DNA from: Yinghuangia aomiensis
Lineage (GTDB): Bacteria; Actinomycetota; Actinomycetes; Streptomycetales; Streptomycetaceae
Direction of reading: 5' to 3'
Assembly (NCBI RefSeq): GCF_039542225.1
Contig: NZ_BAABHS010000036.1
Coordinates: forward strand, 1 to 64,000
Length of the DNA: 64,000 nucleotides
In this document: in pieces, positions 8,526 through 17,331 of the stretch
Layout: each line of letters opens with the position of its first letter
Position numbering within the stretch: position 1 is the stretch's first letter
Translations under genes and position numbers: made by a program
Notes under the pieces: model-generated
Told to the model about the DNA's origin: nothing
Databases searched by the model: none
The model's input: the letters and a program-made list of their open reading frames with translations, nothing else

Positions 8526-8654
8526 TCAGTGGCCCTGGCGGTGGCGGTGCCGCGGCGGGCCGCCGAGCGCGGCGCCGACCAGGAAAGCGACCACGCCCGC
8601 GCAGCCGACGATCAGGCCGAAGACCGTCCAGAAGTGGGTGTCGAAGAGGAACAC
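8526..8654 (-). CDS. Small single-pass membrane protein (42 residues)
   Basis: A GTG start at 8654 with an AGGAAAGGGG ribosome-binding site about five bases upstream opens a 42-codon frame. The product begins FLFDTHFWTVFGLIVGCAG, continues as a single hydrophobic helix, and ends in the basic histidine-rich tail PPRHRHRQGH. Codon use is fully high-GC. No function can be assigned, but the strong ribosome-binding site, clean membrane helix and position between the CBS-BON and Pat-like genes argue that it is real. The His/Arg tail could face the cytoplasm and bind metal or phospholipid. Confidence 0.6.
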   Translation of the reverse strand: MFLFDTHFWTVFGLIVGCAGVVAFLVGAALGGPPRHRHRQGH

Positions 8655-9329
8655 GGCCGACCCCTTTCCTACCGTTGCGCCGGGGCGGTCTGCCCGGTCG
8701 TCCTGGGAAGACCTTCGCGCGGCAGGGGAGTTCGCCCGCAGAGGCGGTGGACCCGACGTCATGGGTCGAATGGCCGGTTGGGGTGTGCGCCAGGCCGGGG
8801 CCGGATCGCCCGCCCGGCGGGTGGCAAGGCAGCCGGGAGCGTCGCGCCGGGGCGGAGTCGGGGACGGCGGCGCACGTCGAAGGGACGTGCGGCGGTCACC
8901 GCCCGCCGGGCGGCAAAGCGGCAGGCAGGTTCGGGTCGGACCGGCGCGGGGACTGGGCATAACGATCAAAGGGACGCACGGCACGGGGTCGGCGGTCGGC
9001 TCAGGCATCGGCTCCGCCGAGCGGCCTCGGCTCCGTCACCCGCCTGCGGCGCGGCGTCCGCGATCCGGGCAGCCGGATCCGTCACCAGGCTGCGGCCTCC
9101 GGCGATCCGTCGCTGGTCCCGCCAACGGGATCCGGGCGCCGGATGCCGTCGCCGGCGGTCCGGTCCGCCGGTCCGCCGGTCCGCCGGTCCGCACGGGCCG
9201 AACGGCCCTGTCCGTGCCGTTCCCCGACCCGGCAGGGTCGTGGCGCGAGGCCGTCGCGCCCACGAGGTGCGCCGCCCGTCGGCCTCGGGCGTGCCCACCC
9301 GCCACTCCGCACCCGGAGGAACAGCGCTC
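8655..9329. other. 675-base intergenic region upstream of the Pat-like gene
   Basis: No convincing gene on either strand. Long open frames exist in several phases but have no family signature and no consistent codon-position bias. The region holds the promoters of the divergent small membrane protein and Pat-like genes and, at 9162-9192, an 8-base tandem repeat (GGTCCGCC, about four copies). I cannot place promoter boxes. Confidence 0.6.
9162..9192. repeat. Tandem 8-base repeat, about 3.9 copies
   Basis: GGTCCGCC is repeated head to tail three times and followed by a 7-base partial copy, inside the intergenic region. Such a repeat could vary in copy number between strains; no function is evident. 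Confidence 0.8.
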
Positions 9330-12038
9330 ATGAACACCACCCCGCCCTTCGGAGCCCCCGCCGCGGCGGGCGAACGCCACGCTCTCGCCGCCGACGGCAC
9401 GATGCTGCGCCTGGCCGTGCCGGATCCCGCGGACGAACCCGCCGTCCGGGCGTTCTTCACGGGGCTGTCCGACGAGAGCACGCGGATGCGGTTCTTCGGC
9501 GCGAGCCGCGTCGCCGGGACCCGGACGGCCGCCCGGATATGCCGTCCGCCCGCGGAAAGCGGCGCCCTGCTCGCGTGGCGCGGCGACCGGGTGGTCGGCG
9601 CCGCCGAGTTCCACGGCACCACACCGCACGAAGCCGAACTCGCCCTCGCCGTCGCCGACGACTGGCACCACCGCGGCATCGGCACACTCCTCATCGAGCA
9701 CCTCATCGACATCGCCCGCGGCCGCGGCGTGCGCCGCTGGACGGCCGACGTGCTCGCCGAGAACCGGGCGATGCTGCGCGTCCTGCAAGACCTCGGGCTG
9801 CCGCTGCACCGCCGTGCGGAAGCCGGGGTGGTCACCGCCGTGATCCCGCTCGACCCGGCCGCCGACGACCCCGGGCGCGAGGAGTTCCTGTCCGCGATGG
9901 GGCTGCGCGAGCGCCAAGCCGACACGGCGAGCCTGCTGCCGTTGTTCCGGCCGTCCGCCGTGGCCGTCGCGGGCGCCGGGCGGCGCCCCGACTCGATCGG
10001 CCGCGCGCTGCTGGCGAACCTGACCTCGGCCGGATGGCGCAACGGGCTCTACGTGCTGCACCCCACGGCCGAGTCCGTCGCGGGCGTGCCCGCCTACCGC
10101 CACATCGCCGATCTGCCGCGGCTGCCCGAGCTGGTGGTGGTCGCCGTCCCCGCGAAGGCCGTACCCGATCTCGCCGAGGAATGCGGGCAGGCCGGCGTCG
10201 CCGCGCTCGTCGTGGTCACCGCCGGTCTGGACGCCGACCAGTCCGCCCGGGTCCGCAACGCCTGCCACCGCTACGGCATGCGCATGATCGGTCCGAACGG
10301 CGTCGGCATCGCCGACACCGGCGGCCGCACCCCGCTCAACGCGAACTTCACCGGCATCCGGCCGGTCGCCGGGCACGCCGGCGTGGCCGTCCAGTCCGGC
10401 GGCGTCGGGATCGCGCTGCTGCGGCAGCTCGACCGGCTCGGCATCGGGGTGTCCACCTTCGTGTCGCTCGGCGACAAGTACGACGTCAGCGGCAACGACA
10501 TGCTGCAGTGGTTCGAGACCGACCCGCGGACCGAACTCGCGGTCCTCCACCTGGAATCCTTCGGCAACCCGCGCAAGTTCTCGCGCATCGCCCGCCGTGT
10601 CGGGCGGTCCATCCCCGTGCTCACCGTGGACGCGGGGCGCTCGGCCTCGGCCCGCCGCGCCGCCGCGTCGCACACCGCGGCCGCGGTCACCCCGACCGTC
10701 GCCCGCGCCGCGCTGTTCCGCCAAGCCGGTGTCACCGCCACCCACTCGATCGGTGACCTGGTCGCGGTGTCCGCGCTGATGTCCGCGCAGCCGCTGCCGC
10801 GGAACAGCGCGGTCGCCGTCCTCGGCAACGCGGGCGGCCTGGGCGTGCTGGCCGCGGACGCGTGCGCGGATGCCGGACTGGCCGTCCCGTACCTCGGCGA
10901 GGAACTGGAGCGCGAGCTGAAGCAGATCCTGCCGCCCGGTGCGGTGTGCGCGAACCCCGTCGACACCACCGCCACCGTCACCGGCGAGAGCCTGCGCCGG
11001 GCCGTCGACGCCATCGCCGCGACCGGACGGATCGGCGCGGTCCTGCTCGCCCTCGCCCCGACGGCGCTGGGCGACCCGCTCGCCGAGCTCACCCGGGGAT
11101 CCGCGGTGCGCGGCATCCCGCTGGCCGTCGTCGCCCCGGAACGCGCCGAGGCCGTCGACCTGCTGCCCGCCTGGCACGGCGCGCTCCCGGTGTTCGCCGA
11201 CTCGCGGACCGCCGCCGTCGCGCTCGCCCACGCCCGCGACCGTGCGCAATGGCTCGCCCGGCCGCGCGGCGTCGTCCCGCTTCTCCCCGGAATCGACCCG
11301 GACCGGGCCCGGGCGGTGGTGGCCGAGTACCTCGCCGGGCACGAAGCCGGCGGCTGGCTGCCGCCGGAGGAGTGCGCCACGGTGCTGGGCGCCTACGGCA
11401 TCCCCCAGGCACCCATGCGCTACGTGACGTCGGGCGACGCCACGGTGCGGGCGTTCCGCGAACTGGCCGACCTGTCGCCCGCCGGGACCGTCGCGGTGAA
11501 GGCGTATGGTCCGGAACTCCCGCACAAGTCCGACGTCGGCGGCGTCCTCCTCGACATCGCCGACCCGAACGCCGCCTACGCGGCCTACGCCGAACTCGCG
11601 CACCGCCTCGGCCCGCGGCTCGCCGGTGCCGTCGTCCAGCCCATGGCGGCGCGCGGCGTGGAACTCATCGTCGGCATCGACCAGGACGAAGTCCTCGGCC
11701 CGCTCCTGCTGTTCGGCCTCGGCGGCACCGCCGTCGACCTCTTCGGCGACCACGGGGCCCGGCTGACCCCGCTCACCGACCTGGACGCCGACGACCTGCT
11801 CGGCGAGTCCCGCGCCGCCAAACTGCTCTACGGCCACCGCGGCGAACCGCCGTGCGACACCGACGCGGTCGCCGACCTGCTGCACCGGGTATCGCGCCTC
11901 GCCGACGACCTCCCGCAGATCGCCGAACTCGACCTCAACCCGGCGATCGCCACCCCGGGCGGCGTCACCGTCGTGGACGCCCGCATCCGCGTCGCGGTGC
12001 GGCACCCGCGCGACCCCTACATACCGCGCGTGCGCTAG
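9330..12038 (+). CDS. Pat-type protein acyltransferase: GNAT fused to NDP-forming acyl-CoA synthetase-like domains
   Basis: A 902-residue fusion. Residues about 25-165 are a GNAT domain with acetyl-CoA motif WHHRGIGTLLIEHL. Residues about 200-310 are a CoA-binding domain (LFRPSAVAVAGAGRRPDSIG), then a succinyl-CoA ligase-like part in which SHT sits where the phosphorylated His of NDP-forming synthetases lies, then an ATP-grasp domain from about 680 (VAVKAYGPELPHKSDVGGV). Known relatives acetylate lysines of acyl-CoA synthetases to switch them off; the GNAT-first order matches the Streptomyces lividans PatA arrangement rather than enterobacterial Pat. A GGAGGA site nine bases upstream fixes the start. 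A sirtuin that could reverse the modification is at 46902, and candidate AMP-forming targets are at 29085 and the remnant at 40816. Confidence 0.9.
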   Translation: MNTTPPFGAPAAAGERHALAADGTMLRLAVPDPADEPAVRAFFTGLSDESTRMRFFGASRVAGTRTAARICRPPAESGALLAWRGDRVVGAAEFHGTTPHEAELALAVADDWHHRGIGTLLIEHLIDIARGRGVRRWTADVLAENRAMLRVLQDLGLPLHRRAEAGVVTAVIPLDPAADDPGREEFLSAMGLRERQADTASLLPLFRPSAVAVAGAGRRPDSIGRALLANLTSAGWRNGLYVLHPTAESVAGVPAYRHIADLPRLPELVVVAVPAKAVPDLAEECGQAGVAALVVVTAGLDADQSARVRNACHRYGMRMIGPNGVGIADTGGRTPLNANFTGIRPVAGHAGVAVQSGGVGIALLRQLDRLGIGVSTFVSLGDKYDVSGNDMLQWFETDPRTELAVLHLESFGNPRKFSRIARRVGRSIPVLTVDAGRSASARRAAASHTAAAVTPTVARAALFRQAGVTATHSIGDLVAVSALMSAQPLPRNSAVAVLGNAGGLGVLAADACADAGLAVPYLGEELERELKQILPPGAVCANPVDTTATVTGESLRRAVDAIAATGRIGAVLLALAPTALGDPLAELTRGSAVRGIPLAVVAPERAEAVDLLPAWHGALPVFADSRTAAVALAHARDRAQWLARPRGVVPLLPGIDPDRARAVVAEYLAGHEAGGWLPPEECATVLGAYGIPQAPMRYVTSGDATVRAFRELADLSPAGTVAVKAYGPELPHKSDVGGVLLDIADPNAAYAAYAELAHRLGPRLAGAVVQPMAARGVELIVGIDQDEVLGPLLLFGLGGTAVDLFGDHGARLTPLTDLDADDLLGESRAAKLLYGHRGEPPCDTDAVADLLHRVSRLADDLPQIAELDLNPAIATPGGVTVVDARIRVAVRHPRDPYIPRVR

Positions 12039-12056
12039 GCCGCGGCCAGGCCGTGG

Positions 12057-12599
12057 CTACGCCGTCTCGTCCTCCGCCCCGGACAGGACGTCGGCGATCA
12101 TGCGGGTGGCGAAGTCGTGGTCGTCGGTCATCCGATTGATGTGCTCGGCGAGGAGGAACGCGGTGGCTTCGAGCGGCGTCATCTCCTCGTTCGTCCAGTA
12201 GCCGTACTGCTTGCGCCACAGGTTCGGGCTCAGCCCGGTGCCCGCGGCGACGAGCAGGCCGGCCATCGTCGGAATGACCTCCGGGCGGATACTCTTCGGC
12301 ATCATCCGCATGGTGGCCACGAGGTTCGGCACCACGGCCTCGATGGGGTCCTGGTCGTGGTCCTCGTAGGCCTGCCGCAGCTATGCCATGAACATGTAGA
12401 TGAGCGTGCACGTGCCGTCCAGCACCGCGTCCGCACCCTCCGGGCCGAGGGACGCGATGTACTGGTCGACCAGCGCCTGTTCCTCGGGGTCCGGGCCGGT
12501 CTTGCCGTCGTAGATGCCTTTGAGGCGCGAGTCGATCAGCATGAGCGCGGCGGCGACGTCGCCGGCCGGAGCGTGCCGGGGGTCGCAGGGTGATGGCAC
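12057..12599 (-). pseudogene. Unknown gene interrupted by one in-frame amber codon
   Basis: Reading from a GTG at 12599 (AGGAAGGGA site upstream) gives 72 codons, a TAG at 12383-12381, then the same frame continues for another 108 codons to 12057 with unchanged high-GC codon use. The halves read as one soluble alpha-helical protein: LMLIDSRLKGIYDGKTGPDP before the stop and LRQAYEDHDQDPIEAVVPNL after it. I do not recognise the family. Either a nonsense mutation, a base-call error, or (less likely) read-through. An internal start could still make the C-terminal 92 residues. It converges with the Pat-like gene. Confidence 0.7.
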
Positions 12600-12699
12600 G
12601 AGGTCCCTTCCTCGGGTGCGCGTCCGGGTAACGCGGCGTACACGTACCGTAGTCCGCCGGGGAACCCCGCGTCTCGGCCGGGTCGAGGCGTCGGGTCCG

Positions 12700-13614
12700 T
12701 CAGGTGTGTGCGGCGACGACCGACGCCGCGGCGGCGAGCAGCGGTTCGTCCGCGGCCGCGGCGGCATCGGGCTTGGTGGTCAGCACGGCGAGCACGAGTG
12801 GGCCGCGGGAGGGCGGCCAGGCGAGCGCGACGTCGTTGGCGGTGCCGTAGTCGCCGGTGCCGGTCTTGTCGGCGACGGTCCAGTCGCGGGGGAGTCCGGC
12901 GCGGATGCGGTTGGCCCCGGTGGTGTTGGCGCGGAGCCAGCCGGTGAGCAGCTCGCGGTGCCGGGGGTTGAGGGCGCGTCCCAGGGTGAGGCGGGCGTAA
13001 CTGCCGGCCAGGGCGCGGGGTGTCGAGGTGTCGGTGATCCGGCCGGGTTCCGCCGAGTTGAGGGCGGGTTCCCAGCGGTCGAGGCGCGTCACCGGGTCGC
13101 CGAGCGAGCGGCAGAAGCGGGTGACGGCGGCGGGGCCGCCGAGCCGGCGGAGCAGCAGGTTCGCCGCGGCGTTGTCGCTGTAGGCGATCGCGGCGGCGCA
13201 GAGGGCGGAGACGGTCATGCCGTGCGTGAGGTTGTCGGCTCGGCCGGTGATCGGGGCGTAGCCCGCGGCGGCGGTGTCCTGTTCGGTGTAATGCAGCCGG
13301 GTGGCCAGGAATTCGCCGTCCCGGTCGAGGTCGCGCAGGACCGCGCCGACCGCGAGTGTCTTGAACGTCGAGCACATCGGGAAGCGCTCGTCGGCGCGGT
13401 AGGCGACGCCGCGGCCGGTTCGCGGGTCGTGGGCGAAGACGCCGAGGCGGGCGCCGTGCGCCTGTTCGAGTGCGCGCAGGTGTGCGGTGACGCCCGCCGG
13501 TGCTGTTTCCCCGGCGAACGCCCGTGCACCGGAGGGGTAGACCAAGGCGGCGCCCGCCGCGGTGAGGCCGACGAGTAACCCGCGCCGGCTCGGATTCCGT
13601 TCCATGATCCTCAT
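12700..13614 (-). CDS. Class A beta-lactamase, Tat-type export
   Basis: About 304 residues with every class A serine beta-lactamase hallmark: STFK (Ser82, Lys85, preceded by Cys81), SDN (146-148), the omega-loop ExxLN (Glu182 to Asn186) and KTG (250-252). The N-terminus has a twin arginine followed by a hydrophobic stretch (RRGLLVGLTAAGAALV) and an ARA-type cleavage site, pointing to Tat secretion as in other actinomycete lactamases. It hydrolyses beta-lactam rings, protecting cell-wall transpeptidases outside the membrane. Two in-frame ATGs (13614, 13605) are possible. Residue differences from clinical enzymes prevent spectrum prediction. Confidence 0.95.
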   Translation of the reverse strand: MRIMERNPSRRGLLVGLTAAGAALVYPSGARAFAGETAPAGVTAHLRALEQAHGARLGVFAHDPRTGRGVAYRADERFPMCSTFKTLAVGAVLRDLDRDGEFLATRLHYTEQDTAAAGYAPITGRADNLTHGMTVSALCAAAIAYSDNAAANLLLRRLGGPAAVTRFCRSLGDPVTRLDRWEPALNSAEPGRITDTSTPRALAGSYARLTLGRALNPRHRELLTGWLRANTTGANRIRAGLPRDWTVADKTGTGDYGTANDVALAWPPSRGPLVLAVLTTKPDAAAAADEPLLAAAASVVAAHT

Positions 13615-13665
13615 ACTGCCGCGCGGCGCGGGCCGGTAACCGCGCCCGCCCCCTGAGCAACGGCT

Positions 13666-14184
13666 TCAGTAACCGCCGCCGCCGGAGCTGCCGCCGGACG
13701 GGCTGGGCACCGTGGTGACCGGGTTGCCGTGGGCGTCGAGCACCCACCAGGTGCCGCCGAAGGTGTTCAGGCCTTGGCCGTTGACGTCGCCGGGCTTGGC
13801 GTCCTGGGCGTAGGTGTAGACCGGGTGCCCGTTGTAGGTGACCTGGCTACTGCTGTCGTTACGCGGTGTGGAGCCGACCTTGGAGGCGTCGGCCTGGCCG
13901 CTGGCGGGGGCGTTGACCTGCGTGTCGGGCGGCCAGATGGAGGCGCATTCGCCATAGCAGTTGGACGTCGTGCCCGCGTCGGCGGTGAGGAGGTACAGCG
14001 TGCGCCCGGAGCCGTTGACGAGGATCTCGCCGTACTGCGAGTTCGCGGTGTGCAGCCCCGCGGCGCTCGTCGCCGCGGACGGCGTAGGGGACGAACTCGA
14101 CGAGCTGGACGACGAACTGCCGCAGCCCGCGGCCAGGGCCGCGACGGCGACCGCGCCCGCGGAGAACGCGAGGAGTCGATTCAT
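13666..14184 (-). CDS. Secreted lipoprotein with COG4315-type repeats
   Basis: A 172-residue lipoprotein: signal peptide MNRLLAFSAGAVAVAALAAG with lipobox LAAGC, a poly-serine spacer, then two copies of the Lipoprotein_15 repeat (GRTLYLLTADAGTTSNCYGECASIWPP and GHPVYTYAQDAKPGDVNGQG...WWVLDAHG). The family occurs widely in actinomycetes with unknown role; the YLLTAD...C...C...WPP pattern is characteristic. The tail is glycine-rich and ends in tyrosine. A MarR gene lies 238 bases upstream on the same strand, probably separately transcribed. Confidence 0.88.
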   Translation of the reverse strand: MNRLLAFSAGAVAVAALAAGCGSSSSSSSSSSPTPSAATSAAGLHTANSQYGEILVNGSGRTLYLLTADAGTTSNCYGECASIWPPDTQVNAPASGQADASKVGSTPRNDSSSQVTYNGHPVYTYAQDAKPGDVNGQGLNTFGGTWWVLDAHGNPVTTVPSPSGGSSGGGGY

Positions 14185-14422
14185 GACGGACTTCTTCCAC
14201 GAGTGACCCGGCTCGCCGCGGCGAGGCGGCGTCCGAGGTCCGACGTCGTGGTTGCGGACCGAAGGGCCCCGGCCGGACCCTCCCGCGGGCCCGGGACTGA
14301 GGCCGTGTCACCGGACACGACCTGAGGGTCATACCCCAAGCGTTGCACCGCGCGCGGACCGCTCGCCGCTCGTGCCCGCCGGTCGTCCGGATTTCCCGAC
14401 CTACCCGCGGCGGTTCGGCGGA

Positions 14423-14863
14423 TCAGGTGGCGGGGCGGCTGTCCACGTTGCGGGCCAGCGTGGTGAGGAGGCCGGGCAGGCCCGCCGCGGTGCCGGCCGG
14501 GAGGCCGGCCACCGTCTCCTCGGCGAGGGTGCGCCACAGCTCCTTGACCTGCTCGGTCAGCGCCGCGCCGCGCTCGGTCAGCTCGACGACGCCGGCGCGC
14601 TTGTCGGACGGCGCGGGCGTGCGGCGCAGGTAGCCGGACGCCTCGAGCTTGCGGGTCATGAGCGTGACGCTCGGCGGTTCGACCCCGAGCGCCCGACTGA
14701 GCCGGGCCTGGATCATCGGGCCGCTTCTGGCCAGTTCGAGGAGCACCGCCTCCTGTCCAGGATGCAGGCCCAACGGGGCCAGCAGCGCCGAGATCCGCGC
14801 GCGGTGGCGCAGGGTCAGCAGGCGGACGGCCTGGTTGACGGCGTCGGCTTCCTCGAAGTCCAC
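14423..14863 (-). CDS. MarR-family transcriptional regulator
   Basis: A 146-residue winged helix-turn-helix protein. Recognition helix region ARLSRALGVEPPSVTLMTRKLEASGYLRR is followed by the wing APSDKRAGVVELTERG, then the long dimerisation helices. It is divergent from a GNAT acetyltransferase gene, with a two-part inverted repeat in the gap, so it most likely represses both genes and is released by a small ligand. The ligand may be a substrate of the acetyltransferase. Confidence 0.9.
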   Translation of the reverse strand: MDFEEADAVNQAVRLLTLRHRARISALLAPLGLHPGQEAVLLELARSGPMIQARLSRALGVEPPSVTLMTRKLEASGYLRRTPAPSDKRAGVVELTERGAALTEQVKELWRTLAEETVAGLPAGTAAGLPGLLTTLARNVDSRPAT

Positions 14864-14882
14864 GGGCGCTCCTCGACGGGGT

Positions 14883-14926
14883 GGTTACGCGGATAACCAT
14901 CGACGGGGAATATTATCCGCATAACC
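14883..14926. promoter_or_regulatory. MarR operator between marR and GNAT genes
   Basis: GGTTACGCGGATAA (14883-14896) and its near-exact reverse complement TTATCCGCATAACC (14913-14926) flank a 16-base spacer; the left arm itself is followed by CC, making GGTTA-n6-TAACC. The right copy ends 22 bases before the GNAT start. This is a typical MarR autoregulatory arrangement. Confidence 0.75.
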
Positions 14927-14948
14927 AGGTGCGAGCGAGGAGAACGGC

Positions 14949-15668
14949 ATGTCCGCACGTCCCAACGAATACGGCCAAGCCGTCGGTCGCCCTCTGCCCG
15001 GCTGGACGGCTGTTCCCGCGCCCGCCGGGGTCACCCTCGAGGGCCGCTTCTGCCGGGTGGAGCCCTTGGACGCGGACCGCCACGCCGGCGACCTGTACGC
15101 GGCCTTCGCCCTCGCGGCGGACGGCAGCGACTGGACCTATATGTCGGCCGGCCCCTTCGACAGCCCGGCCGACTACCGCGCCTACGTGACGGCGACGACG
15201 CAGGCGGACGACCCCCTGCACTACGCAGTCGTCGACCCGCGCACCGGCAAGGCCGCGGGCAGTCTCGCCCTGATGCGCCAGGACCCGTCCAACGGCGTCG
15301 TCGAGGTCGGCAGCGTGGCCTTCTCGCCCCTGCTGAAGCGGACCCCGATATCCACCGAGGCCCAGTACCTGCTCATGTCCTACGCCTTCGACGAACTCGG
15401 CTACCGCCGCTACGAGTGGAAGTGCGACAGCCTGAACGCACCCTCGCGCACGGCAGCCCTGCGGCTGGGCTTCACCTTCGAAGGGATCTTCCGCCAGGCG
15501 GTGGTCTACAAGGGCCGCAGCCGCGACACCGCCTGGTACTCCGTCATCGACTCCGAGTGGCCGCGCGTGGGCATGGCGCTGCGGGAGTGGCTCGCGCCCG
15601 GAAACTTCGACGCGGAAGGCCGCCAGAAGCGGTCGCTGTCCGATATCCGTGCTCCGGACGACGTGTGA
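14949..15668 (+). CDS. GNAT-family N-acetyltransferase (RimJ/RimL-like)
   Basis: A 239-residue acetyltransferase. It opens with an N-terminal arm (PLPGWTAVPAPAGVTLEGRF), then VEPLDADRHAGDLYAAF, a VVEVGSVAFSPLLKRTPIST segment in place of the compact acetyl-CoA loop, and YRRYEWKCDSLNAPSRTAALRLGFTFEGIFRQ, which closely matches the RimJ/RimL subgroup. Members acetylate ribosomal proteins, small molecules or antibiotics; the MarR control suggests response to an external compound. It ends in a hairpin terminator shared with the convergent UBP gene. Confidence 0.88.
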   Translation: MSARPNEYGQAVGRPLPGWTAVPAPAGVTLEGRFCRVEPLDADRHAGDLYAAFALAADGSDWTYMSAGPFDSPADYRAYVTATTQADDPLHYAVVDPRTGKAAGSLALMRQDPSNGVVEVGSVAFSPLLKRTPISTEAQYLLMSYAFDELGYRRYEWKCDSLNAPSRTAALRLGFTFEGIFRQAVVYKGRSRDTAWYSVIDSEWPRVGMALREWLAPGNFDAEGRQKRSLSDIRAPDDV

Positions 15669-15677
15669 ACCGTCGAG

Positions 15678-15697
15678 GCTTCCCGCGTGCGGGAAGC
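15678..15697. terminator. Hairpin terminator between convergent genes
   Basis: GCTTCCCG (15678-15685), loop CGTG, CGGGAAGC (15690-15697). The hairpin ends on the first base of the stop codon of the convergent UBP zinc-finger gene and lies nine bases after the GNAT stop. Confidence 0.75.
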
Positions 15698-16050
15698 TAG
15701 CCCCCGAGCTGCTGCCGCCAGTCGTCCGGGAGCCGGTCCGCGGGGCCCGGCGTGGACTGGTCGACGGGGTGGTGCTCCGGCGGGGCGAGCGCGGGGCCGG
15801 ACTCGTAGAACTCGGACGTGGTGTAGTCCCAGAACCACGCCTCGCCCGGTTCGAAGCTGCGGATCACCGGGTGCCCCGTGTCGTGGGCGTGCGCGGTGGC
15901 GTGCTTGCTCGGCGAGTCGTCGCAGCAACCGATGTGCCCGCACCGCGCGCACCTGCGCAAATGCAGCCACCAGCCGCCGGACGCGTCGCATTCGGCGCAG
16001 CCGGTGCCGCTCGGCGGCACGGTCGGGTCGATCGCCTTCTCGGGGTTCAT
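15697..16050 (-). CDS. UBP-type zinc-finger protein
   Basis: A 117-residue protein dominated by a ubiquitin-hydrolase-type (UBP) zinc finger: CAECDASGGWWLHLRRCARCG, then IGCCDDSPSKHATAHAHDTGHPV, with the Cys and His ligands of the ZnF-UBP fold all present. In eukaryotes this fold binds ubiquitin C-termini; bacterial stand-alone versions have unknown partners, and their ligand may be another protein C-terminus. GAGGAG before the ATG at 16050 decides the start. The C-terminal 25 residues are Pro/Asp-rich. Confidence 0.88.
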   Translation of the reverse strand: MNPEKAIDPTVPPSGTGCAECDASGGWWLHLRRCARCGHIGCCDDSPSKHATAHAHDTGHPVIRSFEPGEAWFWDYTTSEFYESGPALAPPEHHPVDQSTPGPADRLPDDWRQQLGG

Positions 16051-16251
16051 CGGGACTCCTCCGCGGGGTCGGTGTCGGCTCGGGTCCGTGCTTCCCGCTT
16101 CACAGGCTAGGCGGGGTGGCGGGAATCGGCCCGGTACGGCACGACACCGGTGTGTTGTCCGGGGCGCCGGGAATACCCCTTTGTCTTGGTCAACTCGCAT
16201 GTGTGCCAAGTGGGTTACCATCCGCTCGGAGTTCGTCCGAGAGGGGGCGCG

Positions 16252-16689
16252 GTGCCTGCTGGGGGAAGATTCGTCGCGATGCTGGCGGCGGCCGGGGCGG
16301 TGGCCGTGGCGGGGGCGGTCGCCTCGGTCGTGGTGGCGACGTCCACGGGCGGGGGCGGCAACCGCGAACTGGAGAAGACCACGAAGGAGTTCCTGGCCGC
16401 GACGGCCGCGGGCGCGGCGGCGGACGGGTACTACGGCGTCTGCGACGGAACCCCCGACACCGGGGCGCCCCGGCGGCTCGTCGAGACGGAAGGCCCGGGG
16501 TTCACCTTCGACCTCACGTCGTCGACGGCGACGGGGGACACCGCGTACGTCAACCTCACCGTGGTCGGCCGGGACCGGTCCCCGACCCCCTACGCCGTCG
16601 ACCTGCGGCGGGAGGGCGGGATATGGCGGGTCTGCCGAGTGGAGACCGGGAGCATCCAGATCGACGTGGGAGGCCCCGGGGCGTGGTGA
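16252..16689 (+). CDS. Small membrane-anchored protein, NTF2-like
   Basis: 145 residues from GTG 16252 (AGGGGG six bases upstream). Residues about 8-30 form a transmembrane or uncleaved signal helix (VAMLAAAGAVAVAGAVASVV). The extracytoplasmic part begins ELEKTTKEFLAATAAGAAADG and has strands ending WRVCRVETGS, the shape of DUF4878/NTF2-like lipoprotein domains. Two cysteines (GVCDG and RVCRV) could form a disulfide outside the cell. Function unknown. It converges with the DHFR-like gene 25 bases away. Confidence 0.7.
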   Translation: MPAGGRFVAMLAAAGAVAVAGAVASVVVATSTGGGGNRELEKTTKEFLAATAAGAAADGYYGVCDGTPDTGAPRRLVETEGPGFTFDLTSSTATGDTAYVNLTVVGRDRSPTPYAVDLRREGGIWRVCRVETGSIQIDVGGPGAW

Positions 16690-16714
16690 CCCGGGGCCGA
16701 CGGCGGGAACGGGG

Positions 16715-17287
16715 TCAGCGCACGACGTCGAGGACCTGCTTCTGCAGCCCGTTGCCGTAGACCTCGTGCTCGACGATCCGCAGCTTCTGCGCGTCCTTGT
16801 CCGTGGCGCTGAACAGGCGCTTGCCCGCGCCGAGCAGCAGCGGGAAGACGAGCAGGTGGTAGCGGTCGATCAGGCCGGCGTCGGACAGGGCGCGGTTCAG
16901 CGACGCGCTGCCGTGCACGATGATCGGGTCGCCATCGGTCTTCTTCAGCTCGGCGACCTCGTCCAGCGAACGCAGGATCGTGGTCTCGCCCCAGTTGGAG
17001 ACCAGCCGGTCGTCGGTGAGCGTCGTCGAGACGACGTACTTCGGCAGCGTCTTGTAGCGCGCGAAGTCGGCCATGTCCGGCCATACGGGGCTGAAGGCCT
17101 CGTAGCTCGCCCGGCCCATCAGCATGGCGCCGGCTTCCTCCTGCTCACGGCCCTTGATCTCGAACGCCTCGGGGAGGAACTCGACGTCCTTGAAGGTCCA
17201 TCCGGAGTTGCGGTAGCCGGGCTCGCCGCCGGGGGAGTCGACGACGCCGTCGAGCGACACGAAGGCGGAGGTGATGAGGGTGCGCAT
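16715..17287 (-). CDS. Dihydrofolate reductase-family protein (RibD C-terminal-like)
   Basis: A 190-residue reductase-fold protein: MRTLITSAFVSLDGVVDSP at the start, LMGRASYEAFSPVW in the NADPH loop, IIVHGSASLNRALSDAGLIDRYHLLVFPLLLGAGKRLF near the end. These YwjB/RibD_C-type proteins share the DHFR fold but do not act in folate synthesis as far as is known; they are typical of actinomycete gene sets. It is last in a probable three-gene operon with an ArsR-like regulator and an SRPBCC protein (44-base gap, AGGAG before the start). Confidence 0.88.
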   Translation of the reverse strand: MRTLITSAFVSLDGVVDSPGGEPGYRNSGWTFKDVEFLPEAFEIKGREQEEAGAMLMGRASYEAFSPVWPDMADFARYKTLPKYVVSTTLTDDRLVSNWGETTILRSLDEVAELKKTDGDPIIVHGSASLNRALSDAGLIDRYHLLVFPLLLGAGKRLFSATDKDAQKLRIVEHEVYGNGLQKQVLDVVR

Positions 17288-17331
17288 GGGGTGCTCCTGG
17301 TGAGGTGTTCGTGTGCCGGGGCGGGCAGCGC

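Noticed and set aside
8655..9329. DosR/DevR hypoxia box upstream of the CBS-BON and Pat-like genes
   Set aside because: Context suggested it, but I found no convincing match to the GGGAC...GTCCC palindrome.
9036..12005. A 989-codon antisense frame opposite the Pat-like gene
   Set aside because: Composition only (Arg/Gly/Val rich, no motif). The plus-strand frame has clear GNAT and ATP-grasp domains.
12381..12383. Programmed read-through or pyrrolysine at the amber codon
   Set aside because: No pyl genes, no downstream stem-loop signal that I could find, and other pseudogenes nearby show that decay is common here.
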